Below, piece after piece: positions 43,831 to 53,489 of a stretch of 64,000 nucleotides of DNA. The translations under genes and the position numbers were made by a program. The stretch lies in the NCBI RefSeq assembly GCF_000349325.1, contig NC_020504.1:434001-498000 (forward strand). The letters are read 5' to 3'. The stretch comes from Streptomyces davaonensis JCM 4913 (lineage in GTDB: Bacteria; Actinomycetota; Actinomycetes; Streptomycetales; Streptomycetaceae). Every line of letters starts with the position of its first letter. Position 1 is the stretch's first letter. The notes under the pieces were generated by a model. That model was not told where the DNA came from, made no database searches, and saw only the letters and a program-made list of their open reading frames with translations.

Positions 43831-46800
43831 CGGAGCCAGCTCGGAAGCGGCCAGCGATGGACGCGTGGACCGGTCACCACAAAGGTCACGTCACAGGGTT
43901 GGCCGACGAGGGTGAACCGGATGGAGATGCGGTCGCCGTCGCCGTGTAGCCAGGTTCCGACACTGCGTTTGGCATCGACTGCGAGTCGGCCGGTGAGGCG
44001 GTGGCCCCCGGACTCGATGACGTAGTCCACGTACGGGTCGGATCTGCATGCTCCTGAACTCTGCACCGACAGGTCGGCGTCGAAGTAGGGGTGATCACGC
44101 GCCACCCGGTAGGTGGTCGTACGTGGTTCGTTTCCCGCCGCGTAGGGGAAGCTGTACGGTCCAAAATCTTCCCCTATCCGGCATTCGTACATTTTTGTGC
44201 ACACGGGTACGGCGCCCGAGATCGCGTCCCGGGCGACTTCCTTGTTGCTGTCGCCGCGGGTGATGACGAATGAGCCGATCATGCACATCACCAGAATTGT
44301 CAAGCCGATCCACTTGGCCAGCCGGCTCCACCGGATCGGAATCCTGGGAGCTTCGAACTCTGGCATTTCCTCGGTAACCGGGCCGGATCCGGTGTCGGGC
44401 AGCCTGAGATCCAAGGCGACGATTCCGTGGCTTGTACCGACCAGAAGCCGATCGCCCAGGACAGTGACTTTTCGCAGTTCTTGACCGAGTGCCAGGCGGC
44501 TTCGTTCCTCGCCGGTGCGGGCGTCGAGCAGTAAAAGAGACTTGTCGCCGACCGCCACCGCGTAAAGCGTCTTGTCGGGCCCGCGAACGAATCTGTCGAC
44601 ATCTTCGGGGACCCTCCAGCATGTCCCCGTCAACGGCGAGGTCAAGGGGCCTTGCGCTGTGAGGCGGTAGGCGACCGTCTCGGCCTCGGGCCCGCGGATG
44701 GAGTGGGTCGAGATCGGGCGTGCATGGTAGGTGCGTTCGGCCTCGACCTCGAGAGCCGGGCCAAGTCTGCGCCCCGAATTCAGATTCCAGATCTCTGCTG
44801 ACGCTGCGCGGAAGTTCCTGTGGCAGACCAGCAACAATATGCGGCCTGCCAGGTCCGTCACCGGCATCAGTGTTTCCACGCTCATGTCGTCCCGGAACCG
44901 GATTCTCCGCCATGGGTCCCTGAGTGGCTGGTTGGTTCGAGTGTCCCAGATCTCGACCATTTGGTCGTGCTTCTCGGAGTCGTGGGCGTGCTCATGTGAC
45001 AGGGCCAGTGTGATCGTGCCGTCGGGCAGGCGCACCGGTGCCTGCGCGGTCACCTTCCGTGATCGCCGCGGACCGATACGCCGTGAATATTCGAGTGCAT
45101 TGTCCGTGGCGCCCAAGCGGTGCAGCGTGAGTGAGTCCCGGTCGAGTACGGAGAGGAGGAGCGAGTCTGGGCTGACACCGAGAATTGCGCATTGCTCGAA
45201 GGATGTGACGTCCCGCCCCAGCGAGGCGCCTCCGCCGGCGAATTCTCCTGTCATCGCGTTCCACAGGCGAGCGGTGTGTACCTGATTGGCGCCTTTTTGC
45301 AGCGCGACGAGATACTTCGCTCCGTAGGGCAGGACATCCTTTACTTCGTTGCCCGGCAACGGGTGCCCGAGCGTCGTTCCGTCCGCCACGCGCAGCAGGA
45401 CATTTTTCCCTTTTTCCTTAGCTGCTACACACTCGGGAACTTCGTGGGACCACGGTGGGAGAGTGACCGTCGAGTCGTTGTTGGCGTAGCGTTGCCACCT
45501 GTTCTGCGTATTCACGTCGGCGGCGATTCGAATTTCACCCTCGTTGACCTCGCCGACGAGCACCCGCCCGTCTCCCAATCGTAACTTGGCCTCGGAGCCG
45601 AAAGTGGTCGTCCGATACGGCCCCGCCACGCGTCGGTTGTCGGGGCTCCACAGCCACAGACGTCCAGTGCTGTCCTGGACCAGCAGCAACTCACCGCCAC
45701 GGCACGGGAGTACCGCCACGGCGTGCAACCGATGGGCGAATTGAGGGTCGACCAGATGCTTCGCCAGGTCGGGGAGACCTCTGGTGTGGGGCAAGGCGAA
45801 ATAGATGGTGCCCAGGGCGGTATGGCACACCGCGGCCGTCCTGCCGTCCGGCGAGGTGACGGTCAGTCCCGCGCCGGTGCGGCCGAACCGCTGCCAATTC
45901 CGCACATCCCAGATCTGGACCCCGGCCCGTTCGTCCAGGCGGACGAGCACAGGGCGGCCGTCCGGCAGAGTGAACGAGGCCAGCGAGGTGGCGCCGTACT
46001 CGGGGCTCCGGCCGGTCAGCGGGTCGGTGATCGGCTCGGCGCTGGAGACACTGCTCCAGAACTGGACCGCGCCGTCAGTGCCGAGGCTGGCCAGCACGGG
46101 GCCGTGATCGGGCAGCTCGACCGAGGTGACACCGCTGATGCCGGTGCCGAGACTGACGCTCAGGGCATCATTCGACACCCGCGCCCAGGCCAGCTGCCAG
46201 ACTCCATCCGCGCTCTGTCCTGTCGTGGACAGCCCCGTGGCTCGCGTGGTGGCCAGAGCGCGAAGGACGGCGCGGTCGCCAGGCGCCAGGGCGGCCAGTT
46301 CCCGCCAGGCGGAGAGGACTCCCACGATCGCAGGCGGCAGGTCTCCGCGCCCGAACGCTTCACGCAGAGCCTGATCCCGCACCGCGGCGGGGTTGAGGCG
46401 GTCCAGCACGGCCTCTGCGGCGGCGAGTTCCGCCCACGCACCCGCGACGGAGACATGAGCGGCGAGGTGTCTCGCCAGGTAGGGGGTCAGCGCTCCGAAC
46501 TGCTCCGGGTGCGCGACCTGCTCCGCGGCCAGCCGCAGCAGGCCACCCGTGACCAGGGCATCCGGTGTGGCCCCGGCAGGGTCACTGGTGTGCGCACCGA
46601 TGAAGTGTTCTTGAAAGGTGCGGTGCGCGAGGCGGTAGACGGTCTGTCCGTCCTCCGCGTCCAGCATGATTAGTGCGCCTGCCTGATGCAGGACGTCGTC
46701 GATGTCGCCCTCCGTCACAGCGTTCTCGGAGACGGGGCCGTGCTCGGCGAGTGCGGTCGCCGCCGTCGCCCACACTCCGCCCGAGCGGGGCAACCCCCTG

Positions 46801-48494
46801 CCCTGTCCGAGCGCGAGCGCGTGCAGCAGTGCCAGCGGACGGTGGGCGAGCCGGGCTCTGATCGCCGCGAACGTGGACTCGTGGTGCTGCGCAGCGAGTC
46901 GGCGCAGCTCGTCGGTGTTCTCCGGGCGCAGCAGTTCGGGGCGGGCGACGATCTCGGCGACCGCGATGCGCGCGGACAGGAAGTTCTGTCCGCCGCTGCG
47001 GACGAGCGCGGCGATCTCGTCGACGAGCGCGTCGGAAAGGCCCGGCGTGCCGGCGGTGCGCGCCGCGATCAGTCGGCGGCGTACGTACCGGCCCAGGTCG
47101 TTCGGAACGTACTCGACCTTGAGCACCTTCGTGTCGCCGCTGGAGCCCAGGGCGGTGACCAGGTTGCGTCGGGGCTCGCCGCCGAGGCCGGATTCCTCGG
47201 TCCTGATGCCGACGACGACGCGACAACCGGGCAGGTCCGCGATACGGCGCAGCACGGAGGAGGCGATGGCGGCGGGTTCACGGGCCTCGTCCAGCGCGTC
47301 GGCGAGGACGGTGAACCGTTCTCCTCGGGCGAGGAGTTGGGCGCGCAGGGTCCGCATGGTGAAGTCGCCCTCACGGGGCACACCGGCCGCGTCGCACAGT
47401 CGCTTGATCACGTGGGCCACGGACAGGCCCGCCAGGTGTACGACCGCGTCGAAGCAGTCGCAGGGCGGCAGTTCGCGGTCGTCCGGTTCCTCCAGCTGGC
47501 CTGCCTCCACGAGAACCTCGCGGAACTCGTCGTCGGCCAGGACGACCTGGTGGCCCAGGAGCGCGGACTTCCCCGAGCCGGCCGGTCCGGTCACCACGAG
47601 CATCCCGGTCTCCGTCTCACGCAGCCACCCGGCGATCTCGCAGGTCTCGCTCTGACGACCGGTGAAGAACCACGCCTGCTCGCTGAGGTCCCCGCCCCGG
47701 GCCTTGTCGTCGAAGTGGCGCAGCGCCTGAGGCCGGGCAGCGAGAATCTCCCGCAGCCGTTCCACGTCGTCGGCGGTCGCGGTGATGCCGGTGGCGGGCG
47801 CGTCGCGCAAGCTTAGGCGGGCGGTGACCTTATAGGGGACCGCGAAGCCGCCTGTGGTGCTGTGCCTCAGCCGGTTGTCGAGACGGCGAACCAGTTCGCT
47901 GACCTCGAACTCCGGGCCGTCCATCCGCAGCGAAGTCACCGTCGCGGCGAGGGCTTCGTTGAAGGCGCCCAGATGCGTGGTGCCATCGCTTCCCGCAGCG
48001 ACCAGAACCAGCTCACCCGGGATGGCATCGGGACGGAGACCGTGCACCGCGGACATGAGGCCGTTCACGAAGGCCGGAGCATCACATGCCTCGATGACGA
48101 CCATCGCCCAGTTGCCGCGCCGGCCGACACGGTGGGTCCACTCGGCTCTGATCCGCCGCGCCAGGTCCAGGGGTGTTTCCGCATCGGTCCAGGCGCCAGG
48201 CGTCTCGGCGTAGGCGAGGGCGGCAGCGTCGCCGTCGGAGTGACCGTGCCCCATCCACAGGAGCGCCGAACTGCGCGGGGCGGGAGGCGACGCCCAGGCA
48301 CCCAGGCGCGCCGTGGCCTCGGTCCGGGTCACGCGCTCAGGGCGTCCGGACCACGGCACGTGCCGACCACCGAGTTCTGCCAGCAATTCCGCGGCTCGCT
48401 CGGCACAGGTGGCCGCGCCCGGGACATCGTCGAAGTGGTCGTACACGCCGATGGGCAGGGTGACCACGTCAAAGGCCGGTTGTGCGGACGTCAT
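43827..48494 (-). CDS. caspase-like / P-loop NTPase / beta-propeller membrane protein
   Basis: 1,555 residues from ATG 48494, overlapping the lipase stop (ATGA). (1) Residues 1-230 form a caspase-like peptidase: LLWMGHGHSDGD (His83 or His85) and VIEACDAPAF (Cys137) give the His-Cys dyad. (2) About 270-720: STAND/NACHT-type NTPase with Walker A GPAGSGKS (303-310) and Walker B-like VLADALDEA (about 396-404), then helical repeats. (3) About 760-1,370: degenerate beta-propeller repeats (VLASLGTDGAVQFW, VQIWDVRNWQRFG). (4) A membrane helix (WIGLTILVMCMIGSFVITRG, about 1,394-1,413) and a final about 142-residue domain with four Cys, presumably outside the cell. The layout suggests a sensor that activates a protease or its partner lipase. 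The architecture is clear; the trigger and target are inference. Confidence 0.8.
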   Translation of the reverse strand: MTSAQPAFDVVTLPIGVYDHFDDVPGAATCAERAAELLAELGGRHVPWSGRPERVTRTEATARLGAWASPPAPRSSALLWMGHGHSDGDAAALAYAETPGAWTDAETPLDLARRIRAEWTHRVGRRGNWAMVVIEACDAPAFVNGLMSAVHGLRPDAIPGELVLVAAGSDGTTHLGAFNEALAATVTSLRMDGPEFEVSELVRRLDNRLRHSTTGGFAVPYKVTARLSLRDAPATGITATADDVERLREILAARPQALRHFDDKARGGDLSEQAWFFTGRQSETCEIAGWLRETETGMLVVTGPAGSGKSALLGHQVVLADDEFREVLVEAGQLEEPDDRELPPCDCFDAVVHLAGLSVAHVIKRLCDAAGVPREGDFTMRTLRAQLLARGERFTVLADALDEAREPAAIASSVLRRIADLPGCRVVVGIRTEESGLGGEPRRNLVTALGSSGDTKVLKVEYVPNDLGRYVRRRLIAARTAGTPGLSDALVDEIAALVRSGGQNFLSARIAVAEIVARPELLRPENTDELRRLAAQHHESTFAAIRARLAHRPLALLHALALGQGRGLPRSGGVWATAATALAEHGPVSENAVTEGDIDDVLHQAGALIMLDAEDGQTVYRLAHRTFQEHFIGAHTSDPAGATPDALVTGGLLRLAAEQVAHPEQFGALTPYLARHLAAHVSVAGAWAELAAAEAVLDRLNPAAVRDQALREAFGRGDLPPAIVGVLSAWRELAALAPGDRAVLRALATTRATGLSTTGQSADGVWQLAWARVSNDALSVSLGTGISGVTSVELPDHGPVLASLGTDGAVQFWSSVSSAEPITDPLTGRSPEYGATSLASFTLPDGRPVLVRLDERAGVQIWDVRNWQRFGRTGAGLTVTSPDGRTAAVCHTALGTIYFALPHTRGLPDLAKHLVDPQFAHRLHAVAVLPCRGGELLLVQDSTGRLWLWSPDNRRVAGPYRTTTFGSEAKLRLGDGRVLVGEVNEGEIRIAADVNTQNRWQRYANNDSTVTLPPWSHEVPECVAAKEKGKNVLLRVADGTTLGHPLPGNEVKDVLPYGAKYLVALQKGANQVHTARLWNAMTGEFAGGGASLGRDVTSFEQCAILGVSPDSLLLSVLDRDSLTLHRLGATDNALEYSRRIGPRRSRKVTAQAPVRLPDGTITLALSHEHAHDSEKHDQMVEIWDTRTNQPLRDPWRRIRFRDDMSVETLMPVTDLAGRILLLVCHRNFRAASAEIWNLNSGRRLGPALEVEAERTYHARPISTHSIRGPEAETVAYRLTAQGPLTSPLTGTCWRVPEDVDRFVRGPDKTLYAVAVGDKSLLLLDARTGEERSRLALGQELRKVTVLGDRLLVGTSHGIVALDLRLPDTGSGPVTEEMPEFEAPRIPIRWSRLAKWIGLTILVMCMIGSFVITRGDSNKEVARDAISGAVPVCTKMYECRIGEDFGPYSFPYAAGNEPRTTTYRVARDHPYFDADLSVQSSGACRSDPYVDYVIESGGHRLTGRLAVDAKRSVGTWLHGDGDRISIRFTLVGQPCDVTFVVTGPRVHRWPLPSWLR

Positions 48495-49858
48495 TCCTCC
48501 CAGAGGCTCAGATCGTCGGCGGGTGCGGCCATCACCAGGCAGCTGACAGGGGAGGCACCGGTCTGTTTCACGTCGATCCGATAGATGCCCGGGGCCGGGA
48601 TACGGGCTCGGGCGGTGATCTCGTCACCCTGCCGTTGGAAGACCGGGCGTGCGATCTGGGTGTGGCTTTCGGCTGATTGGATGCGGCAGCCGAGGCCGGC
48701 GGCATCTCCGCCCCCGATCACCCGCACCGTGAACGGCTGCCCCACGGCCACGAGGTCCGGGGCGTCGACGCCGACGCCCCGCGCCCCCAGCGGTGGACCG
48801 AGGTCTCGCTCGGTGAGGACGGCGCGGGCCAGGTCCAGAGTCTCCGGTGCCTTGGCGAGGGCTGAGTGCTGCTGGGAGAGGTAGCCGGGGCGCTCGGTGA
48901 ACCCGGTCGCGGAGAGGCGGAAGACGGTGCCGTCACCGCTGTGGTCCTCGCTGCCGCCGTCGGCCCCGCGCAGGAAGTTCCTCGGATTCACCTTGCCGGC
49001 GTCGATCGTCATGCTCTGGGCGGTCGGCTGGTTGAGCCCCACGACGGCCCGGAGCTGAGGGGGCGGCGAGTCCGACCAGCGGTGCCCCAGGCTTGAGGCC
49101 GCCAGGTCGCCATTCCCTCCGAGCGCCGCGGTGTCGGCATCGGTGAGGAGGCGAGGCCCTCCGTGCTCATCGACACAGCGGTAGCGGGGCAGCAGGTCGT
49201 AGAGGCCGGGGAGGGTCGCTGCCAGCGTGCGCAGGTGTTTCCTCGGCAAAGGAACCGGCGAACCCCGGCCGAGGTTGAGGATGACGGCAGCCTTGACCGC
49301 GCCGAAGTATGGGGTGCCAAGGGTGAGCAGCGTCCGCACTTCGGCCGCCCCGCCGAGGTCTTCGACGAAGTGCCGGGCGAGCAGGCCGCCCATCGAGTGC
49401 GCGACGATAATCAGCCGTGCGTCACCGTGCCCCTCGCCGAACCCGCGCCAGGAGCGGAGATGGCATTCGGCGGCATCGGCCAGGAACTGCGCGGTACGAC
49501 GTACCGGGAGCCGCCAGTCGTAGGCGAACTCCGCGACCGCGCACGGATGAACGCAGGCGTCCTCCAACTTCCGCACCAGGGCCGTGTACGGCTCGGACCC
49601 GCGCAGTACCGGTGCGTACGCGGGTGCGCGCAGCAGTCGGCCGGGCCGGACGCGGCCGGTCTTGCCGTCCAGTTCCTCATCGGTCACGGCGAGTTGACGG
49701 AGCCCGCGGCCGGTCGTCCACGCGGACAGGTACCAGCGCGGATCGCGTAGCCCCCACAGCAATGCGCCGCTCTCGGTGTCAACCAGCTCACTGCCCATGA
49801 TTCCCGGCACGACCAGGATCGCGTCCCTGATCTTCCCAGCCCCCGCGTCGTTCACCAT
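48491..49858 (-). CDS. LCAT/PGAP1-like alpha/beta-hydrolase (putative lipase)
   Basis: About 455 residues from ATG 49858, preceded by a G-rich run (GGGGGG, rather close); an in-frame start at 49939 is possible. AILVVPGIMGSELVD followed by LLWGLRDPRWYL is the opening of LCAT-like acyltransferases/phospholipases. Ser lies in IIVAHSMGGLLARH, an acidic residue in DHSGDGTVF, and His in SQQHSALAK. A C-terminal beta domain of about 90 residues follows. With no signal peptide it should act in the cytoplasm, potentially on the membrane. The stop overlaps the caspase-like gene's start, so the two are made together. Confidence 0.8.
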   Translation of the reverse strand: MVNDAGAGKIRDAILVVPGIMGSELVDTESGALLWGLRDPRWYLSAWTTGRGLRQLAVTDEELDGKTGRVRPGRLLRAPAYAPVLRGSEPYTALVRKLEDACVHPCAVAEFAYDWRLPVRRTAQFLADAAECHLRSWRGFGEGHGDARLIIVAHSMGGLLARHFVEDLGGAAEVRTLLTLGTPYFGAVKAAVILNLGRGSPVPLPRKHLRTLAATLPGLYDLLPRYRCVDEHGGPRLLTDADTAALGGNGDLAASSLGHRWSDSPPPQLRAVVGLNQPTAQSMTIDAGKVNPRNFLRGADGGSEDHSGDGTVFRLSATGFTERPGYLSQQHSALAKAPETLDLARAVLTERDLGPPLGARGVGVDAPDLVAVGQPFTVRVIGGGDAAGLGCRIQSAESHTQIARPVFQRQGDEITARARIPAPGIYRIDVKQTGASPVSCLVMAAPADDLSLWEE

Positions 49859-50251
49859 GTCCCCCCGCACGCCGCTCCGGCCATTGAAGGGCGCGTTTCG
49901 TCCACGGCGCAATGACGAAGACGAACCGTTCTGAGGCACGGAAGCGCGGACCAGCGCACGGGTGCGCGTTGAGAAGCTGTTGAGAAGCCGTTGTCTTTCC
50001 GGATGTGATCGTTGAGTTTCCGCTGATCAGGCATGGTGTCGGTGACGCCGAGGGAGGGTTCGGACGTTCAGTTCGTTCTCGGTGGTACGGAGGTGTCGTC
50101 GGTGATGGGCTTGTTGAAGAAACGGGAGACCGCTGCCCGAGCGGCGGTGGAGCAGCTTCAGGCGGAAGCGGACCGGGTTCTGGCAGAACTCGCTGTGGCA
50201 GAGGGGGTGTTGGAGCGCCGGGTGAACGCGCGGGCTGAGCACGATTCGGTG
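49859..50251. other. 393-bp region upstream of the lipase gene with a coiled-coil relic
   Basis: It should contain the promoter of the lipase/caspase operon. On the plus strand, from ATG 50105, MGLLKKRETAARAAVEQLQA and then VLAELAVAEGVLERRV form a coiled-coil start like those of small streptomycete proteins often found near transposases; it stops matching near 50,245 where IS256 material begins. No clear operator was seen. Confidence 0.4.
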
Positions 50252-50957
50252 GACTCGCGCAGTCCCTCGGCCAATGCGATCAGTTCCTTGGTGCCGTCCA
50301 GGTGTACGCCCATCAGCACCAGGACGCAGGAGTGCGCCTGCCCGAGCCGGACTTTGGGGTGCACCCCGTCCGCCCACACGTACACGTAGTCGGACTCGGC
50401 GAGGTCGCGCTGCTGGAAGGCGGTGTGGTCGTCCTGCCACTGCCTGGTCAGCCGGGTCACGGTCGCCAGCGCCAGACCGGCCGCCGAGCCGAGGAACTGC
50501 CCCAGCGCGGGCACGAAGTCCCCCGAGGACAGCCCGTGCGGGTAGAGCAGCGGCAGCACTTCGCTGACTTTGGGCGACTTGCGGCACCACGGCGGCAGGA
50601 TCTTCGAGAAAAACCGCATCCGCTCGCCGGTGGCCACGTCCACCCGCCTGTCGTTCACGCGCGGGCCGTGAGCTCGACGGGACCGGCGGCGGTGGCCACG
50701 CTGCGGGGCCGGTGGCGGCCGTTGCGGACCACCAGGCGGCGCCCTGCCCCGTCCGTCTCAGCGGCCAACTCGGCTATGTACTGGTTGACTTCGGCCTCCA
50801 GCCCGGCGGCGAGCATCCGCCGGGCGCCCTCGCGGACGATCTCGTCGATCAGGGAGCCGGACTCGGTGGAGCTGTCGTCGTTCACTACGCTGAGCACGGG
50901 CGTGCCTCCCGACCCGCGCTGCGAACTCGGGCCTCTACTCGGTGACTTGTAGATCAT
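50252..50957 (-). pseudogene. IS256-family transposase, frameshifted N-terminal part
   Basis: From GTG/ATG 50957 the frame gives GSLIDEIVREGARRMLAAGL, GRHRPRSVATAAGPVEL and then a stop at 50,655-50,657. A one-base loss there shifts to VNDRRVDVATGERMRFFSKI, ILPPWCRKSPKVSEVLPLLY and YVYVWADGVHPKVRL (first catalytic Asp), ending at RESTES near 50,252. The last two thirds of the catalytic domain are absent. Not related closely to the intact IS256 at 34.7 kb. Confidence 0.8.
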
Positions 50958-51112
50958 TCGGGAAGGTACGCCCTTCGCTTACTCCCCCGAGAGCCGATTT
51001 ACAAGTCCTGAGCATTGCTCGTCGCGCCGCGAGCAAATGCCATGGGCGGTGAGTCAGAGGCGTAGGACAACGTCCTGAGACGGATTAGGAACCTGCTGGT
51101 CAGCGCAATGCT

Positions 51113-51769
51113 CTATGACACGAACCGCGAGACCCTACAGTGGACGCCGCGCCGCGCGGAGAGGTAGGTCGCGGCGGCGTGGTATGAGGCGTCCACGGAG
51201 ATGTCCATCGCCGAATTCCCCATGCCGACCACCACGACGCGCTGGTCGGCCAGTTGGGACTCCCTGGTGTAGGTGTGCGAGTGCATGATCTCGCCGCGGA
51301 AGTCGTCGGCGCCCGGGTACATCGGCTCGGGCAGCCGCGGATCCCAGTGGTGTCCGTTCGCGACGAGCACCGCGTCGTAGAAGAGGCTCTCGCCGCTGTC
51401 CAGAGAGACCTCGAACGTCCCGTCGTCCTGCGGGCGGACCCGCTCGACCCTGGTCCGGAAGCGGATGCGGTCACCGAACCCGAAATGGTCGACGTACGCG
51501 GCGAAGTACTCGGCGATCTGGTCGTGCCGCGCGAAGTCGGGCAGGTGCGCGGGCATCGGGAAGTCGCTGAACTCCATGCGCTTCCTGGAGGTGTTGATGT
51601 GCAGCGAGTTGTAGGCCGCGGAGACCCCGTTGCTGTTGCCCCAGACCCAGTTGCCGCCGACCTGGTCGGACATCTCGTAACAGTCGACGTCGACGCCGCG
51701 CTCGACGAGGATCTTCATGGTGGCGATACCGGCGGATCCCGCGCCGATGACGCAGACGCGATAGTCGTT
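51113..51769 (-). pseudogene. flavin-containing monooxygenase, C-terminal half missing
   Basis: The probable start is GTG 51769 (VNDYRVCVIGAGSAG); an upstream start would lie inside the operator. The N-terminal FAD site GAGSAG, YEMSDQVGGNWVWGNSNG and the NADPH site VVVVGMGNSAMDI are present, and the enzyme should be about 450 residues long. Similarity ends at YLSARRGVH (about 51,135), after which the frame stops. It is probably inactive, yet it retains its regulated promoter. Confidence 0.75.
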
Positions 51770-51800
51770 CACAGAGGCGGATATATCCTCACCTTTCGAT

Positions 51801-51830
51801 GTGACCACCGGTCATATGACCAGTGGTCAC
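51801..51830. promoter_or_regulatory. 30-bp palindromic TetR operator
   Basis: GTGACCACCGGTCAT (51801-51815) is followed by its reverse complement with one mismatch (51816-51830), centred on CATATG. It lies between the divergent monooxygenase and TetR genes, 64 bp before the TetR ATG. A repressor dimer pair would cover both promoters. Confidence 0.75.
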
Positions 51831-51894
51831 ACGGTAGGGTCGGCTGTAGCGGCCGTCAATACGCGGACGGCCAGGAACACCGAAGGGGCTGCCG

Positions 51895-52542
51895 ATGCCG
51901 ACAGGGACATGGGAGCGACTGCCGGCCGAGCGGCGCGCGGCGGTCCTGGCGGCCGCCGAGGCCGAATTCGCCGAGCACGGTTTCAGCGGTGGCAGCCTCA
52001 ACACGATCTGCCGCGAAGCCGGGGTGTCCAAGGGCAGCCTCTTCCAGTACTTCGACGACAAGGCGGACATGTGCGTCCACCTGGCCGAACTCGCGAGCCT
52101 GCGCATACGCGCCGCAGCAGAGGCCGAGGTCGAACAACTCGACTGGAACAAGGACTATTTCGGCGCACTGGACGCGCTGATCGAGTTCTGGGTCCGCTAC
52201 TTCTACACGCACCCCAGGGAGCGCGCCCTGACCGCGGCGGCCAATCTCGAGCCGGACCCGACCGCACGCGCCCCCGTCCGCGCCGCGGTCAACCAGCACT
52301 ACCTGGCAGTCCTGGGCCCGCTCCTGGACGTGGGGATCTCTGCGGGCCACTTCGGGGACTCTCCCGACCGGGAGTCCCTGCTGGCCCTGCTTCTGCTCCT
52401 GCTCCCCCATCTGGCGCTCGCGCCCCACGTCTCGGGCCTCGACCCGGTCCTCGGCATGAGCGGAGCCGACGCCGACCACGCCGTCGCCTCCGCACAGCGC
52501 GTGCTCGCAACCGTGCTGCGCCCCGGGCCGAGGGGGAACTGA
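51895..52542 (+). CDS. TetR-family regulator
   Basis: 215 residues from ATG 51895. The helix-turn-helix is residues 12-55 (RRAAVLAAAEAEFAEHGFSG, then GVSKGSLFQYFDDKADM). The ligand domain is helical, with FWVRYFYTHPRERAL and a Leu-rich helix (LLALLLLLLPHLALAP). It is divergent from the monooxygenase gene, with a 30-bp palindrome between them, so it presumably represses that gene and itself. Since the monooxygenase is broken, it may be an orphan regulator. Confidence 0.85.
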   Translation: MPTGTWERLPAERRAAVLAAAEAEFAEHGFSGGSLNTICREAGVSKGSLFQYFDDKADMCVHLAELASLRIRAAAEAEVEQLDWNKDYFGALDALIEFWVRYFYTHPRERALTAAANLEPDPTARAPVRAAVNQHYLAVLGPLLDVGISAGHFGDSPDRESLLALLLLLLPHLALAPHVSGLDPVLGMSGADADHAVASAQRVLATVLRPGPRGN

Positions 52543-52559
52543 ACACCCTGGCCCGTCCC

Positions 52560-53134
52560 GTGCATCAGGCTTTACCCGCGGCGCCACCGCCCGCCAGCTC
52601 ACGGACCAGGAACTCCTCCTGGAGGGCGAGCGCCTGAGAGAAGTGCGGCTCGACGTGGACGACACCCTCGTCAGAATCCGCGACGCTTTCCGCGCAGCCG
52701 GCTTCCCGACGGTCTGCTCGACCGACATCGACGGCTGGCTCAAGACCCACGCGGCCTATATGGCGCCGATCATAGCCATGGGCTGCCTGCCGCCACGCCC
52801 CGCACGGCGCCCCGGCCTCAAGTTCAAGGACGCCATGGACCTGGCCGCCGCCGTAGGTGAGGGCTTCGCGGCGGTACGGCACTCGGGCACACGCCTCAGC
52901 CCGCTCAACATGCGCACCCTGGACCGCATGCCGCAAGAACTCAGGGCGCTCCTGCTGTGGTCGGCCTTCTGCACACCGATGGCACGTCACTCGCTCGCTT
53001 CGCACTCGGGAGCCGCACCCGGCGAAGTCGCCGCGCTCCTGAACGAACTTCAGGCGCTTGGGCGTTCGGTGGGGCTGCCCGTGCACAGCCTCGAACGGCT
53101 GGCGACGCGCGTCCCCGAGGCCCTCGGCCGATGA
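52560..53134 (+). pseudogene. PanE/ApbA-type reductase, N-terminal half missing
   Basis: An open frame with no proper start (first GTG at 52643) reads RQLTDQELLLEGERL, VRIRDAFRAAGFPTVCSTDI and DGWLKTHAAYMAPIIAMGC. This is the C-terminal domain of ketopantoate-reductase-like proteins (D-x-W-x-K-x-x). The NADP-binding Rossmann half is gone; the break is just after the TetR stop, at about 52,545-52,565. It is likely inactive. Confidence 0.65.
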
Positions 53135-53147
53135 CACGCCGACCGGA

Positions 53148-53310
53148 TCAACTGGTGTGCTTGGTGACGAAGTCGTCGATGGCGTTCTCCAGCTGCTGCA
53201 GGCCGGGGTCTTCGAGGGGGTAGTGGCCGGCGTTGTCGAGCATGACCGGGCCCACGGGGACCTTGGTGATGTGGGAGATGACGGGAACGCCGGCAGCGAC
53301 CTGACAGTAG
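53148..53310 (-). pseudogene. alpha/beta-hydrolase C-terminal fragment
   Basis: The last about 50 codons of a minus-strand frame read PVGPVMLDNAGHYPLEDPGL and QQLENAIDDFVTKHTS. AGHYPLE is the catalytic-His region of an alpha/beta hydrolase. Nothing upstream resembles the rest of the enzyme. From 53,311 to 53,670 I see only the site below and no gene. Confidence 0.5.
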
Positions 53311-53471
53311 CCCCGTTTTCCCAGCGCCCCGCAGTACTGCCGAGCCGCCCGGCCGACGCCCGCCCACACTTGGCCAGCCAGAACGGCCCTCCAGGGCAGC
53401 AGTAGCCCGTGAGGGATCCCACAAGCCCGCCGAGCGGTTGGCGCGCGGACAGCGAGGGGGCTATCGTCACT

Positions 53472-53489
53472 AAGTAGAACGACCGGTCT
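53472..53489. promoter_or_regulatory. possible TetR-type operator
   Basis: AAGTAGAACGACCGGTCT resembles operators of TetR regulators in actinobacteria (A-G-A-C-C-G-x-T-C-G-T-T-C-T read on the other strand). It lies upstream of the hydrolase fragment, 180 bp beyond the end of the TetR gene at 53,671, and could be a leftover target. A 7-bp hairpin (CTTCCTC/GAGGAAG) follows directly. Confidence 0.3.
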
